Positions 20,716 to 30,227 of a stretch of DNA of 64,000 nt are shown here, piece after piece (within the stretch, counting starts at the first letter, position 1; each line of letters begins with the position of its first letter). This DNA is from Nocardia vinacea. GTDB lineage: Bacteria > Actinomycetota > Actinomycetes > Mycobacteriales > Mycobacteriaceae. The position numbers were made by a program, and so were the translations under genes. Below the pieces are notes generated by a model. That model did no database searches and had not been told where the DNA came from. It saw only the letters and a program-made list of their open reading frames with translations. The DNA lies in assembly GCF_035920345.1 (NCBI RefSeq), contig NZ_CP109149.1:4526001-4590000 (forward strand), read 5' to 3'.

Positions 20716-21036
20716 CTAGTTGAATTGTGTCGCCGACGCCTGATCCGTCGCGCCGAGTTGCTCATTCGCATAGTCGATTCCGTCGCCCGCGGTGCCACAC
20801 GACTCGGCCGAGGCCTCAGCGGAATCCTCGAGAGCGTCGAGAAACTCACCCGCGCCCGGCGCGCCGTCCCGCCCGTCGAAGAAGTCGTCCTTGTACCGAT
20901 CGTCGCCCGCACAGGCCAGAGTGCGCTCCCGAATACTGGCGATCTTGGCCGCCAAACGCTCATAACCCAACCGCGCATTATCGGCGTGTTGACTCGCCCT
21001 CTGCATCCCTTCGGGATCAACACCGATGTCCGCCAT
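20716..21036 (-). CDS. WXG100-like small protein (EsxF-like position)
   Basis: About 106 aa, almost entirely helical: DPEGMQRASQHADNARLGYE, a turn with DDRYKDDFFDGRDGAPGAGE, then a second helix LDALEDSAEASAESCGTAG. Hairpin layout and length fit the WXG100 superfamily although the exact W-x-G turn is absent. ATG at 21036 is preceded by AGGAGG at 8-nt spacing, which favours it over the GTG at 21039. It precedes the YbaB-like gene and the giant toxin gene, as esxF and esxE precede cpnT in mycobacteria, and is probably a co-secreted partner. Confidence 0.7.
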   Translation of the reverse strand: MADIGVDPEGMQRASQHADNARLGYERLAAKIASIRERTLACAGDDRYKDDFFDGRDGAPGAGEFLDALEDSAEASAESCGTAGDGIDYANEQLGATDQASATQFN

Positions 21037-21039
21037 CAC

Positions 21040-21351
21040 CGAATCCTCCTGCGCCCATTCGTATCACGAAAGATCCTTTCACAACCCCACAGCTCCACCT
21101 ACTCAAAGAACTGTCAATTCTCTGCGCGCACAATGGATCCAGCACCTCATTCTGGTTCCCAGCCACCGCACGCGGTGACGGCCGCCGAGTAGATCAGGAC
21201 CGAGCCCGTCGCTCACTCGTCCCATGCCCACAACCGCCAGTAGGGCAGCGACGGAACGTTGCGGTCCCGGTCACCTGCACAGCAGGAGAGCCTGTGTGGC
21301 GACTACGGAGCCCATGCAGTCTCAGGTCCGGTCACGGAAACGACTGTAAGA
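21040..21351. other. Intergenic stretch within the T7SS locus
   Basis: No convincing gene on either strand. It holds the Shine-Dalgarno sequence of the WXG100-like gene and one imperfect CTCAA-N5-TGTAAAA-like site, and could carry an internal promoter for the toxin end of the operon. Confidence 0.5.
21102..21118 (+). promoter_or_regulatory. CTCAA-N5-TGTAAAA-like site (weak)
   Basis: CTCAA-AGAAC-TGTCAAT, about 66 bp upstream of the WXG100-like gene at 21036. The right half has a mismatch. Confidence 0.3.
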
Positions 21352-23355
21352 TCACTGCCCCACGGACTGCTGCTGCGACGGCACCTGACGCGGCGGCACA
21401 GGTGTCGGCGCCGCAGGCGCATTCACCGGACGCTCCCGATTCGGCACGACCACGGCGGCCGCCGACTGCTCCGCCCCCTGCCGATTCGGCGTCTCCCCGA
21501 CCACGGGCCTCGTCGTACCCGAGATATCACCCAGACCCTCGTCCAAGTTGTCGGCCCGGTCCAGATACTTCGCCCGCTCATGCTTGTCGCCGCCCTGCCC
21601 CTGCCGTCCAGCCGCACCCGGCGACCCCGCGGCACCAGGTGACCCCGGCATACCCGCCATCGGCGACATGGCCGAACCGGCTATTGTCGCCGAGGTCGGA
21701 AGCCCCGCCCGCGGAAACAACTTCGACCCTTCGAAACCAGCTTTCGGAGCCGCAGAACCGGTGCTACTACCTGACCCGCTACCGATACCGCCGCCCGCAC
21801 CGCCGCCGAAAGCACGCGGTGTGTAACTGGAGCCGGACGGATCCAAACCAGCGAGCGATGTCGGCATCATCGACGGCGCGGACATGCCCGACTCCGCCAA
21901 TTTCTGCGCGGCACCGAGAAGCTGCTCCCCGATCTGCCCCGCCGTACCCAACCCCTGCTGGATAGCCGATTGTATGGCCTGCTGCTGTGCGGCCTCCTCC
22001 TGCGCCTGCCGCATTTCCTCGAGCGAGGATTCGTAATCGGAAGCAGTCGGGTAATCGGCCAGAGAGGGGGACGTGTCACCACCTGCCGGAGTCAAACCAC
22101 CGCCGCCAGGGCCCTTAACCGGACCAGGAAGAGGGTCATAGATTGTGTCATCAGTTGCACCCTCATAGTCCCCGCCCAAACGGTGCTCCGGCAGTGGGGC
22201 TTCGGGGACGAGTCCGTCCACGATGTCGAACTTCGACTCGTAATACAGTTCCATGGCTTCCCGTTTGCCATTGACTTTCGTGTCGTCAACTCCGCCAATA
22301 GCCGGATCCAACGGGTCAGTAAGCCACCCGTTCCATTTCCAGAGAGTGTACGGCGGATCCGGATCGGGCGGCATTTCCTGCTGGGTCTTGTCGAGAAAAG
22401 CAGCGACGTGCGCGTAAAGATCGCTCAACGCAAGGGCAGCTTTGGACAAGGGCTCGGCGTCACCCACTACAACGTTGACCGTCTCGAAGGCCTGCGCGGA
22501 GCCCGGTCCGACCCACTTCGACTGGGTCACGTCCTTCAGACGCTCGACAAGTTCATCGACCACGATCGGTATGGCATTCCCCACCGACAGCCAATTCCGC
22601 GCCATCTCATATGACGCGCTCACAGTATTCCGCGTTCGAATATCCTCGCCGAATTCATAAAGGTCGCGCCACGAAAGATCGTACGGATTTTCACTCGCCG
22701 CAGGAGTATCTAGAAAACCACCATCGAACGCACTGACCGCGCCCGACGGTTCCTTAGCATTCCCATACGGATTGACATCGCTCTGCGCGAAATATGATGA
22801 ATATCGTTCAAGGACAGACGTCGGCGGACCATAGTAAGAAAGTTCCGATAGCGACGGCGGTACAACAATGTCACCGATCTTGCCGAAACTCTCGGCATTC
22901 TCACCCTCCACGGCATCGTACGCCATCTGCGCCGCCACGAACAGTTCCTCCAGGGCCAGCAGATTCGCACGGAACATCTCCAGGCCTTGACCAATGATCA
23001 AACCCGCCGAATTGAACTTGTCTCTCATTCCGGTACCGGATGGCTGATTGGAGAACGGCTGATAATTGAACCCGTCATGAACAGCATGCCAGTGACATAC
23101 ATCGATACCCTCTATCGCAGCGGTGGTGTGGCCAGCACAGTCGTACGCCGCACCCCCTTCCAGATACAGGCGCTGCAGCTCGCCGTCGACTTCCACGCCT
23201 TCGGTGGCGAGCGTTGTAAGATCAGTCAACCCCAGCGTGGTGGTCTCGCCACCGGTGCCGAACGGATCCGTCGTCTCGGTGGAGTCCTCGCTGGGCACGT
23301 CGGTCTCGGACGTATCCTGCTGAGCCGTCGACTGATCGTCATCTGGGTCGGCCAC
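21352..23355 (-). CDS. WXG100/PPE-like T7SS secretion-associated protein, 667 aa
   Basis: GTG start with TAGGAGGTGAG just upstream. After an acidic N-terminus, residues about 60-330 are helical, with a W-V-G turn (SKWVGPGSAQAFE) of WXG100/PPE type. From about residue 400 the chain is Gly/Pro/Ser/Ala-rich, including an A-G-S-P-G-A-A-G repeat. The tail KHERAKYLDRADNLDE then V-V-G-E-T resembles the conserved tail (YL-x-x-x-D/E-N...PPVIGE) of many actinobacterial T7SS substrates. Position after espG suggests an EspB-like secreted or surface factor or an adaptor for the toxin. The exact family is not assigned. Confidence 0.75.
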   Translation of the reverse strand: MADPDDDQSTAQQDTSETDVPSEDSTETTDPFGTGGETTTLGLTDLTTLATEGVEVDGELQRLYLEGGAAYDCAGHTTAAIEGIDVCHWHAVHDGFNYQPFSNQPSGTGMRDKFNSAGLIIGQGLEMFRANLLALEELFVAAQMAYDAVEGENAESFGKIGDIVVPPSLSELSYYGPPTSVLERYSSYFAQSDVNPYGNAKEPSGAVSAFDGGFLDTPAASENPYDLSWRDLYEFGEDIRTRNTVSASYEMARNWLSVGNAIPIVVDELVERLKDVTQSKWVGPGSAQAFETVNVVVGDAEPLSKAALALSDLYAHVAAFLDKTQQEMPPDPDPPYTLWKWNGWLTDPLDPAIGGVDDTKVNGKREAMELYYESKFDIVDGLVPEAPLPEHRLGGDYEGATDDTIYDPLPGPVKGPGGGGLTPAGGDTSPSLADYPTASDYESSLEEMRQAQEEAAQQQAIQSAIQQGLGTAGQIGEQLLGAAQKLAESGMSAPSMMPTSLAGLDPSGSSYTPRAFGGGAGGGIGSGSGSSTGSAAPKAGFEGSKLFPRAGLPTSATIAGSAMSPMAGMPGSPGAAGSPGAAGRQGQGGDKHERAKYLDRADNLDEGLGDISGTTRPVVGETPNRQGAEQSAAAVVVPNRERPVNAPAAPTPVPPRQVPSQQQSVGQ

Positions 23356-23484
23356 CGCTCACCTCCTACCCCTCAACCGAACTCGGACGACAACACACCG
23401 CGGATTCCGCGTCGGGCGTGATCACACCCCAGGTAGCAGCACCCCGAAGCAGGCCTTCGCACCGCTCGGAATAGTGCCGCCGCC

Positions 23485-24270
23485 TCATCGCCGTTCGTCC
23501 TTGATCGCCCTGACCACATCGGCGATCAGGGCATCCACCCGAGCGGTCAGCCCATTCACATCGACACCGAAGGCCATCGGATGGTCCCGGTCGGTGATGA
23601 CGTACCTGCCGTCGTTGTGCAGATCGCGCCATTCGAGTGTGCACCTGGCGGCATGCTGCGGTCCGAATCGAGAGACGCCCTGCCCGACGGAGATGGTTCC
23701 GATACCGGTGACCGGCGAGCGAAGGAATCGCTCTGCTCGGTACCATCCGGGATCTTCGGCAGGCTCGCGAGTCAGCGATTGCCCAAATTCCTGATCCAGC
23801 TCGGTCGCGGTGTGGGAAATCAGATCGACGCTGCCGAGTTCGCCCGCCACGGCGTCGGGTATACGGGCTGCCACGGCAGTACCCAATTCCAGGACCGGGT
23901 GCTGCTCGACAATGAATTCACCACCGTGCTCACCGGCCTCACCCCACACCTGTCCGACCAGATACGCGTCACTCCCGCGACGCGCCGCCTGCAGCCGGAT
24001 CTGAGCCTCCTCCTCCGTGAGATCAACACCCCTCGCCACGATTCGGATATCGGGCTTGGCAACGACATCGAGCACGTCCTCGAATCCGTCCCCGAGCCGC
24101 CGCCGCACCGCCACGCGTGCCGCCTTCTTCGCCTTCAGGTAGTCGCGGTACAGCGGTATTCGACACGTGAAGCCGAATGGTTCGGGCAGCACGCCGGATT
24201 CCCGCATGTCCTCCCACAGCGCGACCAATTCCAGTCCGGTGAGACGCCAACTCCGCATCACCACGAACAT
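23485..24270 (-). CDS. espG: EspG, ESX secretion chaperone
   Basis: 261 aa, the usual EspG length (about 260-300). It opens with WRLTGLELVALWEDM and LPEPF, typical of EspG proteins, has an acidic middle (GVDLTEEEAQIRLQAARRGS), and a C-terminal half with GIGTISVGQGVSRFG and a final helical segment. EspG proteins are cytoplasmic and bind the PPE partner of PE/PPE pairs or related substrates before transfer to the EccC ATPase. It lies between the Esx genes and the 667-aa WXG/PPE-like protein, its likely client. ATG at 24258 is an alternative start. Confidence 0.85.
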   Translation of the reverse strand: MFVVMRSWRLTGLELVALWEDMRESGVLPEPFGFTCRIPLYRDYLKAKKAARVAVRRRLGDGFEDVLDVVAKPDIRIVARGVDLTEEEAQIRLQAARRGSDAYLVGQVWGEAGEHGGEFIVEQHPVLELGTAVAARIPDAVAGELGSVDLISHTATELDQEFGQSLTREPAEDPGWYRAERFLRSPVTGIGTISVGQGVSRFGPQHAARCTLEWRDLHNDGRYVITDRDHPMAFGVDVNGLTARVDALIADVVRAIKDERR

Positions 24271-24356
24271 CCTCCCCGCTTTACATCGGAACCTACGTGC
24301 AACGGTCGCTCAGCGCGGGCACGACTGTCAACGGAGATACGGTGCACGCCAACGTT

Positions 24357-24373
24357 CTTTACATTTGTTTGAG
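24357..24373 (-). promoter_or_regulatory. CTCAA-N5-TGTAAAA site upstream of espG
   Basis: CTCAA-ACAAA-TGTAAAG on the minus strand, 87 bp upstream of the espG ATG at 24270 and on the same strand as the gene. Confidence 0.5.
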
Positions 24374-24446
24374 GCCGCACCGGCTACAGCGGCGGCAGAT
24401 CGACCAACCGGCTTGAAGCTGATACAGGTTCGCGTCCACAGCCCGT

Positions 24447-24596
24447 CTACAGCTCCGGGAGTTCGATTCCGAACGACGCCTTGTCCGCGTCGAAGGTTTC
24501 CTCTTCGAATTGTGCGACCATCGTGAGCATCTGTTTCAAACAGGCCCCCGGCCAGTTCGGCCCAGCCTCGGCACGTCCACGCAGCCAGGCCCGCAT
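24447..24596 (-). CDS. Possible 49-aa small protein or gene remnant
   Basis: ATG at 24596 opens a frame starting MRAWLRGRAEAG and ending in an acidic segment, FEEETFDADKASFGIELPEL, then a stop. The composition looks coding. A neighbouring frame upstream (WVADPYAGLAAW) also looks coding and could be its former N-terminus, joined by a frameshift near 24580. It lies between esxA-like and espG. No family recognised. Confidence 0.35.
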   Translation of the reverse strand: MRAWLRGRAEAGPNWPGACLKQMLTMVAQFEEETFDADKASFGIELPEL

Positions 24597-24700
24597 ATGG
24601 ATCTGCGACCCACGCGGCCGGGGCGGACGCGCAGACTGCCACCGAAGCGCCGAATTATTCCGACTGTGCTCAACTACTGGAACAACAGTCGAGTGGCAGC

Positions 24701-24982
24701 CTAGCTGAAACTCAATTTGATCTTTCCTTCCGCAAAGCTAGCATTTTCGTAAGACGCCTGGGCCCCATTCCCCAGCCCACCCACAGAGTCTTTGATTTCA
24801 TCCAGAAGATTGGCAAGTTGATTCGCCTCGGCAAGAAAGGTTTCGGCCGAGCCGTTACCTTCCCACGCGTTGTGGACCGTCTGAGCAGCCTGCCGGAACC
24901 GTTCCAGCAAATCATCGAAATTATTCGACATAGATGCATGTCGACTGGCAAGATTTTCGAAACCAGCACCTACATAACGCAT
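24701..24982 (-). CDS. WXG100 family protein, EsxA-like
   Basis: 93 aa. Two helices flank a W-E-G turn (VHNAWEGNGSAETFLAEA), the WXG100 signature, with the usual length. The C-terminal region reads DEIKDSVGGLG...SYENASFAEG; an export signal of Y-x-x-x-D/E form is not exact. Proteins of this kind form antiparallel heterodimers and leave through ESX systems. It is paired with the Esx gene 42 bp upstream. Confidence 0.85.
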   Translation of the reverse strand: MRYVGAGFENLASRHASMSNNFDDLLERFRQAAQTVHNAWEGNGSAETFLAEANQLANLLDEIKDSVGGLGNGAQASYENASFAEGKIKLSFS

Positions 24983-25024
24983 GTTAATCCTTCTCTCTCC
25001 ATTGTCCCATCTTCCCCTTCCAGC

Positions 25025-25351
25025 CTAAGCGTCAAAGAGGTTTGTCATCAATTCCTCGTTGTCGAATTCCATCTGATCGAACTCGTTCTTCGAAACACCG
25101 AGCCGGTCGATCAGATCGGCCGCCAGCGCATGCGCCTTGGTGATCTTATCCTCGAGAACGGCGCGCGCTTTCTGCCCTGCCCCTGCCGCGCCTCCGTCCC
25201 ATGAAGCTGTGATTTCGTCCCAAGAATCACCGAGCGGCCTGAGAACGTTTCCGACCACGTCATCAAGGGCATCAAGGAACGTGGACTCCGCCTGGGAGAC
25301 GGTCGCCGAGTCATGCTGAATGCTCGAGGCGCCGGATGCTGTTTCTACCAT
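25025..25351 (-). CDS. WXG100-like protein, EsxB-like partner
   Basis: 108 aa. First helix TFLDALDDVVGNVLRPLGD, turn SWDEITASWDGGAAGAGQKA containing W-D-G, then a second helix rich in Ala and Leu. The acidic C-terminus contains FDQMEFDNEELM and may hold the secretion signal recognised by EccC. First gene after eccC, directly upstream of the EsxA-like gene, so the two likely encode a secreted heterodimer. Confidence 0.8.
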   Translation of the reverse strand: MVETASGASSIQHDSATVSQAESTFLDALDDVVGNVLRPLGDSWDEITASWDGGAAGAGQKARAVLEDKITKAHALAADLIDRLGVSKNEFDQMEFDNEELMTNLFDA

Positions 25352-25435
25352 AGTTCACCTTCTCAACGAGAGTGTGCCGACCGCAATGTATAGCCAGCGT
25401 ATCTATATCATCTTCGAAGCCCGCCCCCGATGTCT

Positions 25436-25452
25436 CTCAAGTATTTGTAAAA
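25436..25452 (+). promoter_or_regulatory. CTCAA-N5-TGTAAAA site between eccC and the esx pair
   Basis: Exact CTCAA-GTATT-TGTAAAA, 85 bp upstream of the EsxB-like start at 25351 but in opposite orientation to that gene. Confidence 0.5.
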
Positions 25453-25572
25453 TGCAAGAAATTTACCCACCCGGCCACCCCTGGATCATTCATTGTCGAT
25501 GATTCCCGCCACTGATAGCTGACGGTCGCCCAAGCGAACCGCAGATGTTGACGACGTACCAACCAAGACATC

Positions 25573-28500
25573 TCACACCGGCGGCAGCCACGCCACCTGC
25601 ACCATCTCCGGCTCCCCACTCCGCGAGATCAACACCCCCCGCCCAGGCGGCAGCTTCTCCGCCCGCACCCCACCAAGAAACTTCCCCTCATCCTTGGGCG
25701 CACTCATCAACAACGCATCCACCGACAGATCCTTCAACGCCCCCAGCACCTTGTCGTACAACGCCCGCGCCGCCCCACCGGCCCGCCGCACCACCACCAG
25801 ATGCAACCCGACATCCCGCGCCTGCGGCAGGAATTCCAGCAACGGCTCCAACGGATTCCGCCCGCCGGTCACCACCATGTCGTAGTCGTCGACGACCACG
25901 TAGATCTCCGGGCCGCTCCACCAGTTGCGCTCGCGCAGCTGCTGCGGGGTGATATCGGCGTCGGGGATGCGTTTGCGTAGGTAGCGGGCGACCTCCTCGA
26001 TCATCTTGAACGACGTGCCGGACGAGGTGGAGTATCCGGCCAGCTGGTCGCCCTCCAGCACCCCGAGCATGGTCCGCCGGTAGTCGAGAAGGATGACCCG
26101 AGCCTGGTCGGCGTCGGAGTTCTCCGCTATGCCCATGACGATGGTGCGCAGCAGCGTGGTCTTACCGGATTCCACATCCGCGAACGCCATCAGGTGCGGC
26201 TGGGTGCCGAAATCGAGGACCAATGGCTCCAATTCGGCTTCACCCAGCCCGATCGCCACGCGGGTCGGGCCCAGTTCGATATCCCGTGCGGAGACTTCGG
26301 CAAGTACCTGCTCACGCGGAATCTGCAACGGCAGCATACGAACCGGCGGGGCGGCACGGTCGCCGTAGAGCTCGCCCAACTGTTCGACAGCGGCGCGGAC
26401 CCCCTCGGGGAGCGTGTCACGATCGGAACGAGAATCCAGCCGCGGCAAGGCAATCAGCATATGTAGCCGGTCCGGTGTCAGGCCGCGTCCCGGCCGTCCG
26501 ACCGGAACATGCACCGCGGTGCGCCGATCCATTTCCGAATCGCCCGGATCACCGAGTCGCAGCTCCAGCCGGGTTCCGAGATTGTCCTTCACCGCCGGGC
26601 GGACCTCGGCCCAGCGCCCGGCCGACATCATCAAGTGGATGCCGTAGGACAGACCGCGTTGCGCGATCGTGGTGAGCTGCGGCTCCAGCTGCTCGAATTC
26701 GGTGCGGATCGTGGCCCAGCCGTCGACGACGAGGAATACGTCGCCGAACAGGTCCTCCGACAGCGGATCATCCACGCCGCCGGATTCGGTGCGTAGGCTC
26801 AGTTCCGCCTTGCGCCTGCGGAATTCGTGCACCGAGTCGATGCCGAGCGCACGAAAGCGTTCCTCGCGCTGATGCAGCAGGGTCATCACTTCCGCGACGG
26901 TCCGCCGCACCCGGTTGGTGTCCAGGCGACCGGCCACCGAACCGATATGCGGCAGATCCGCCATGCCGGCGAACGTGCCACCGCCGAAATCCAGGCAGTA
27001 GAACTGGACCTGCTCCGGCGTATGGGTCACGGCGGCCGCCAGGACGATCGCGCGCAGCGTGGTCGACTTCCCCGACTGCGGGCCCCCGACGACGGCGAGA
27101 TTGCCACGCGCCGCGGACAGGTCGACGGTCAGTGGCTCGCGGCGCTGCTCGTACGGCTTGTCGATCACACCGATCGCCATCCACAGCCGGCCGTGCCGGT
27201 TACCAGCCGAACGCCAGTCCGGCTCCGGCAGCAGCATGTCCACCGACGGGGATTCGTCCAGCGGCGGCAGCCATACCTCGTGCGCCGGGCGGCCGTGCCC
27301 GGTCAACCGGCCCACCACGATATCCAGCAGGCTGGTGGGAATCCCCTCGGCCTGCGCCGCGTCGTCGGCCGGCGCGGACCCCGGTGGGGGCGGTAGCTCC
27401 GGAAGGCCCCGCGCCACCGCCGAACTCACGAAGTCCGGCAACGGCTCCACTTCCGAAAGCACCGGAGCCGCACTGAATTCCACCACCGACTGGCCACCGG
27501 CGGAGCGGCCGTCCGCCGACCGCGCCGCCAGTGGTGCGGCGTACGGTCCCGACACATAACTGGCGTTGAACCGCACCGGGTCCGCGCCACTGGTTTTGAG
27601 GTAGGCCGAGCCGGGCACGCCGGGCAGGTGGTAAGCATCGGTGATGCCGAGTACCGCCCGGGACTCGTTCGCCGAGAAGGTCCGCAATCCGATCCGGTAC
27701 GACAGGTGGCTGTCGAGCCCGCGCATCTTGCTTTCCTCCAGCCGCTGCGAGGCCAGCAGCAGGTGCACCCGCAGCGACCGGCCCAGTCGTCCGATCATCA
27801 CGAACAACTCCGCGAAATCCGGCTTCTGGGCCAGCAATTCGGAGAACTCGTCGACCACGATGAACAACGCCGGCAACGGTTCGAGCTGGGCACCGGCCGC
27901 TCGGGCGCGCTCGTAGTCGGTGACATTGGCGAAGTTGCCCGCGGCGCGCAACAGTTCCTGGCGGCGGTTCAGCTCACCCGACAGCGCGTCCTTCATGCGG
28001 TCGACCATCGTGAGCTCTTCCTCGAGGTTGGTGATCACCGCGGCCACATGGGCCAGTGATTCCAGGCCGAGGAAGGTGGCGCCGCCCTTGAAGTCGACGA
28101 GCACCAGGTTCAGCAGATCCGGTGAATGCGTGGTGACCAGCGACAGCACCAGCGTGCGCAGGAACTCCGATTTACCCGAACCCGTTGCGCCGATGCACAA
28201 TCCGTGCGGGCCCATGCCGTTCTCGGCGGATTCCTTGATGTCCAGCTCGACGGGCACACCGTCGGGTGTGATCCCGATCGGCACCCGCAGCCGCTCGGTG
28301 GGGGTGCGCGGACGCCACACCTTCGCCGGATCGATCCGGGCGGCATCGGAAATCCGCAGCAGCGCCATCAGTCCGGGGTCCGCGCTGCTGTCGGCATCGA
28401 GATCGAACACCTGCGCGGCCGTCGCGATCCGGTAGCGCGCCAGATCGCGGGCCAGCGCCGCCGCCTCGGCACCGCTGACGTCGTCCGCGGTCGCGAACCG

Positions 28501-29640
28501 CTCGGTACCGGTGGGCGACTGCACCGCCACCGCGCCGTCGTTCACCACCAGATGTATTCCCCGGCGAGCCGCGAGCCGGGTCGGTGCCGCTCCGAGGTCG
28601 AGCACGGTCACCGAATCCAGGCCGATATCACCGACGATCCGCTCGGTGCCGCTCACATACCCGTCGTCGAGGATGACCAGCAGATGGCGGCGCCCCGACG
28701 TCGACTGCGTGTTGCGCATGAACCGGCCGCGTTCGCCGAGGTCGGCACCCAGGGAGGTCTCGAACTCCGCCAGCGAGGCGTACATCATGCGGGCGGATCC
28801 GACACCGTCGCGCTCGGTCGGGTGCTGCACGTGCGGGAGCCACTTCGCCCACGACCACGCCGCATCGTCCGGATCGGCACAAATGACGGCCACCGCCGCG
28901 TGGTCGGGACCGTGAAAGGTGGCGTACTCCATGAGCATTGCCCGCGCCAGCCGACGCGCCTGGTCCCGGTCGCCGCCGATCGCGACGGCCGGGAATGCCC
29001 GCAGCGCCAGCGCGGTCGGCAGCTGATGCACCACCGAGTGGGTGCGCACGAAACGGCGCAGCGCCACCGTCGACACCGGCTCCAGATCCTCGACCGGACC
29101 GGTCTCGGGACGCCCCAGCCTTGTCGCCAGCCGATGGCTGCCGACCCCGACCCGCACGTGGGCGAAATCCGGATCGTTGGGGCGGCGCTCCCACATGCGC
29201 CGGGTGCCGGCCAGCGACTGCAGGTCGGCCGGCTCGGGGTGGCTCCACAGCAGGCTTTCCAGCTGTGCATTACCGGTCTTGCGGACGTCCTTGCGGATCT
29301 GATCCAGATACCGGAAGTAGTCCTTGCGCTCCTCGTTCAGCTCGGCGGGACGCTTCTGCCCGCCACTGCCGCGCAACCCCGCCATCATGCCGACCATCGA
29401 CATGATCATCATCAACGGGAACATCATCATGAAGGGATTCGACAGCAGGCTGCGGCCCATCATGGCCATCATCGCGATCATGCCGACCACCGCGACCACC
29501 ATGACGACGGGCATCAGCTTCACCAGCAATGGGGCGGGGATGGGTCGCGCCACCTCCGGCGGCGCGCTCAGCGTGATGTCACCGCCCGGTGGGCGTGGTG
29601 GCGCGATGCGCGGCCGGCGCACGAAGCCCTCGGTAGTCAT
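25573..29640 (-). CDS. eccC: EccC, T7SS FtsK/SpoIIIE ATPase, fused EccCa-EccCb
   Basis: 1,355 aa from the ATG at 29640 (MTTEGFVRRPRI, the usual EccC opening); an ATG 22 codons earlier is less likely. Residues about 38-92 hold two Met/Val-rich membrane segments. Three ATPase domains follow: GATGSGKSEFL with K490 and LFIVVDEFSELL as Walker B; GGPQSGKSTTL with K858; and ADVESGKTTLL with K1160. In EccC the first domain is the main motor and the distal ones bind Esx C-terminal signals. It is the membrane coupling ATPase that selects substrates. It heads the minus-strand locus and is divergent from the PE/PPE operon. No eccB, eccD, eccE or mycP is present nearby. Confidence 0.95.
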   Translation of the reverse strand: MTTEGFVRRPRIAPPRPPGGDITLSAPPEVARPIPAPLLVKLMPVVMVVAVVGMIAMMAMMGRSLLSNPFMMMFPLMMIMSMVGMMAGLRGSGGQKRPAELNEERKDYFRYLDQIRKDVRKTGNAQLESLLWSHPEPADLQSLAGTRRMWERRPNDPDFAHVRVGVGSHRLATRLGRPETGPVEDLEPVSTVALRRFVRTHSVVHQLPTALALRAFPAVAIGGDRDQARRLARAMLMEYATFHGPDHAAVAVICADPDDAAWSWAKWLPHVQHPTERDGVGSARMMYASLAEFETSLGADLGERGRFMRNTQSTSGRRHLLVILDDGYVSGTERIVGDIGLDSVTVLDLGAAPTRLAARRGIHLVVNDGAVAVQSPTGTERFATADDVSGAEAAALARDLARYRIATAAQVFDLDADSSADPGLMALLRISDAARIDPAKVWRPRTPTERLRVPIGITPDGVPVELDIKESAENGMGPHGLCIGATGSGKSEFLRTLVLSLVTTHSPDLLNLVLVDFKGGATFLGLESLAHVAAVITNLEEELTMVDRMKDALSGELNRRQELLRAAGNFANVTDYERARAAGAQLEPLPALFIVVDEFSELLAQKPDFAELFVMIGRLGRSLRVHLLLASQRLEESKMRGLDSHLSYRIGLRTFSANESRAVLGITDAYHLPGVPGSAYLKTSGADPVRFNASYVSGPYAAPLAARSADGRSAGGQSVVEFSAAPVLSEVEPLPDFVSSAVARGLPELPPPPGSAPADDAAQAEGIPTSLLDIVVGRLTGHGRPAHEVWLPPLDESPSVDMLLPEPDWRSAGNRHGRLWMAIGVIDKPYEQRREPLTVDLSAARGNLAVVGGPQSGKSTTLRAIVLAAAVTHTPEQVQFYCLDFGGGTFAGMADLPHIGSVAGRLDTNRVRRTVAEVMTLLHQREERFRALGIDSVHEFRRRKAELSLRTESGGVDDPLSEDLFGDVFLVVDGWATIRTEFEQLEPQLTTIAQRGLSYGIHLMMSAGRWAEVRPAVKDNLGTRLELRLGDPGDSEMDRRTAVHVPVGRPGRGLTPDRLHMLIALPRLDSRSDRDTLPEGVRAAVEQLGELYGDRAAPPVRMLPLQIPREQVLAEVSARDIELGPTRVAIGLGEAELEPLVLDFGTQPHLMAFADVESGKTTLLRTIVMGIAENSDADQARVILLDYRRTMLGVLEGDQLAGYSTSSGTSFKMIEEVARYLRKRIPDADITPQQLRERNWWSGPEIYVVVDDYDMVVTGGRNPLEPLLEFLPQARDVGLHLVVVRRAGGAARALYDKVLGALKDLSVDALLMSAPKDEGKFLGGVRAEKLPPGRGVLISRSGEPEMVQVAWLPPV

Positions 29641-29912
29641 AGTGTCTTTGTCACGTCCTTTCACCGGCGGACCGACCCGGAATCCGATCTCGGCGAATCC
29701 GATCAACGCATCAGAGGATTATCAGAGTACATACTCTTGCCATTCCCAATATTGGGAAACTCAAAGGAATGTAAAATATCTCCCGAATTCGGGCTTGTTC
29801 CATTCACGGCCGACACTTTTTTACCAATATTTGAGCCATGGTCCGGGCGGCTCGAATTCTCGGTCCGGTAAATTGCTATTCAGCAGCATTCTGTTCCTCG
29901 ATGGGGGTTTTC
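29641..29912. promoter_or_regulatory. Divergent promoter region eccC / PE-PPE operon
   Basis: 272 bp between divergent T7SS operons, clearly more AT-rich than the flanking genes, with one exact CTCAA-N5-TGTAAAA site and palindromic CCAATATTGG at about 29747-29756. Promoters for both directions are expected here. Confidence 0.6.
29760..29776 (+). promoter_or_regulatory. CTCAA-N5-TGTAAAA site in the divergent T7SS promoter
   Basis: Exact CTCAA-AGGAA-TGTAAAA, 136 bp upstream of the EspC-like start at 29913 and 120 bp from the eccC start. Confidence 0.55.
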
Positions 29913-30227
29913 ATGACCGAGCTGATCGCAGTTCCCGACGCAATCCGCCACTACGGCGATGCGTCGGCCGCCATGGCCGCCGAGGTCGCCGCGGTCGCGG
30001 CCGCCGACCAGGCCGCGACCATCGCCGCCGCGGTGCCGGTCTTCGGCCTGATCGGGCAGGACTTCCTGATCGCACTCGCCCTCGCCCAGGGCAACAACCT
30101 GCAGTCGAGCGCCGAAATCGCCGCGGTACACGCCGCAACAGCGCTGACCGCCTACGACGCCGCGGCCGGCTACGAGGCCACCGAAGACACCTCGGCCGCC
30201 GAATTCCGGGTAATCGGAACCGACTGA
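29913..30227 (+). CDS. EspC-like type VII secretion target
   Basis: 104 aa. ATG at 29913 follows GGGGG at about 6 nt; an upstream in-frame ATG at 29838 would add an unlikely 25-residue leader. The sequence is a helical hairpin (IRHYGDASAAMAAEVAAVAA, then FLIALALAQGNNLQSSAEI) ending in an acidic tail, like the ESX-1 secretion-associated EspC/'type VII secretion target' family. The last base of its stop codon is the first base of the next start, indicating translational coupling. Confidence 0.75.
   Translation: MTELIAVPDAIRHYGDASAAMAAEVAAVAAADQAATIAAAVPVFGLIGQDFLIALALAQGNNLQSSAEIAAVHAATALTAYDAAAGYEATEDTSAAEFRVIGTD

Noticed and set aside
28126..29871. Plus-strand frame of 581 codons opposite eccC
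   Set aside because: His/Arg-rich antisense reading of eccC, whose domains are unambiguous.
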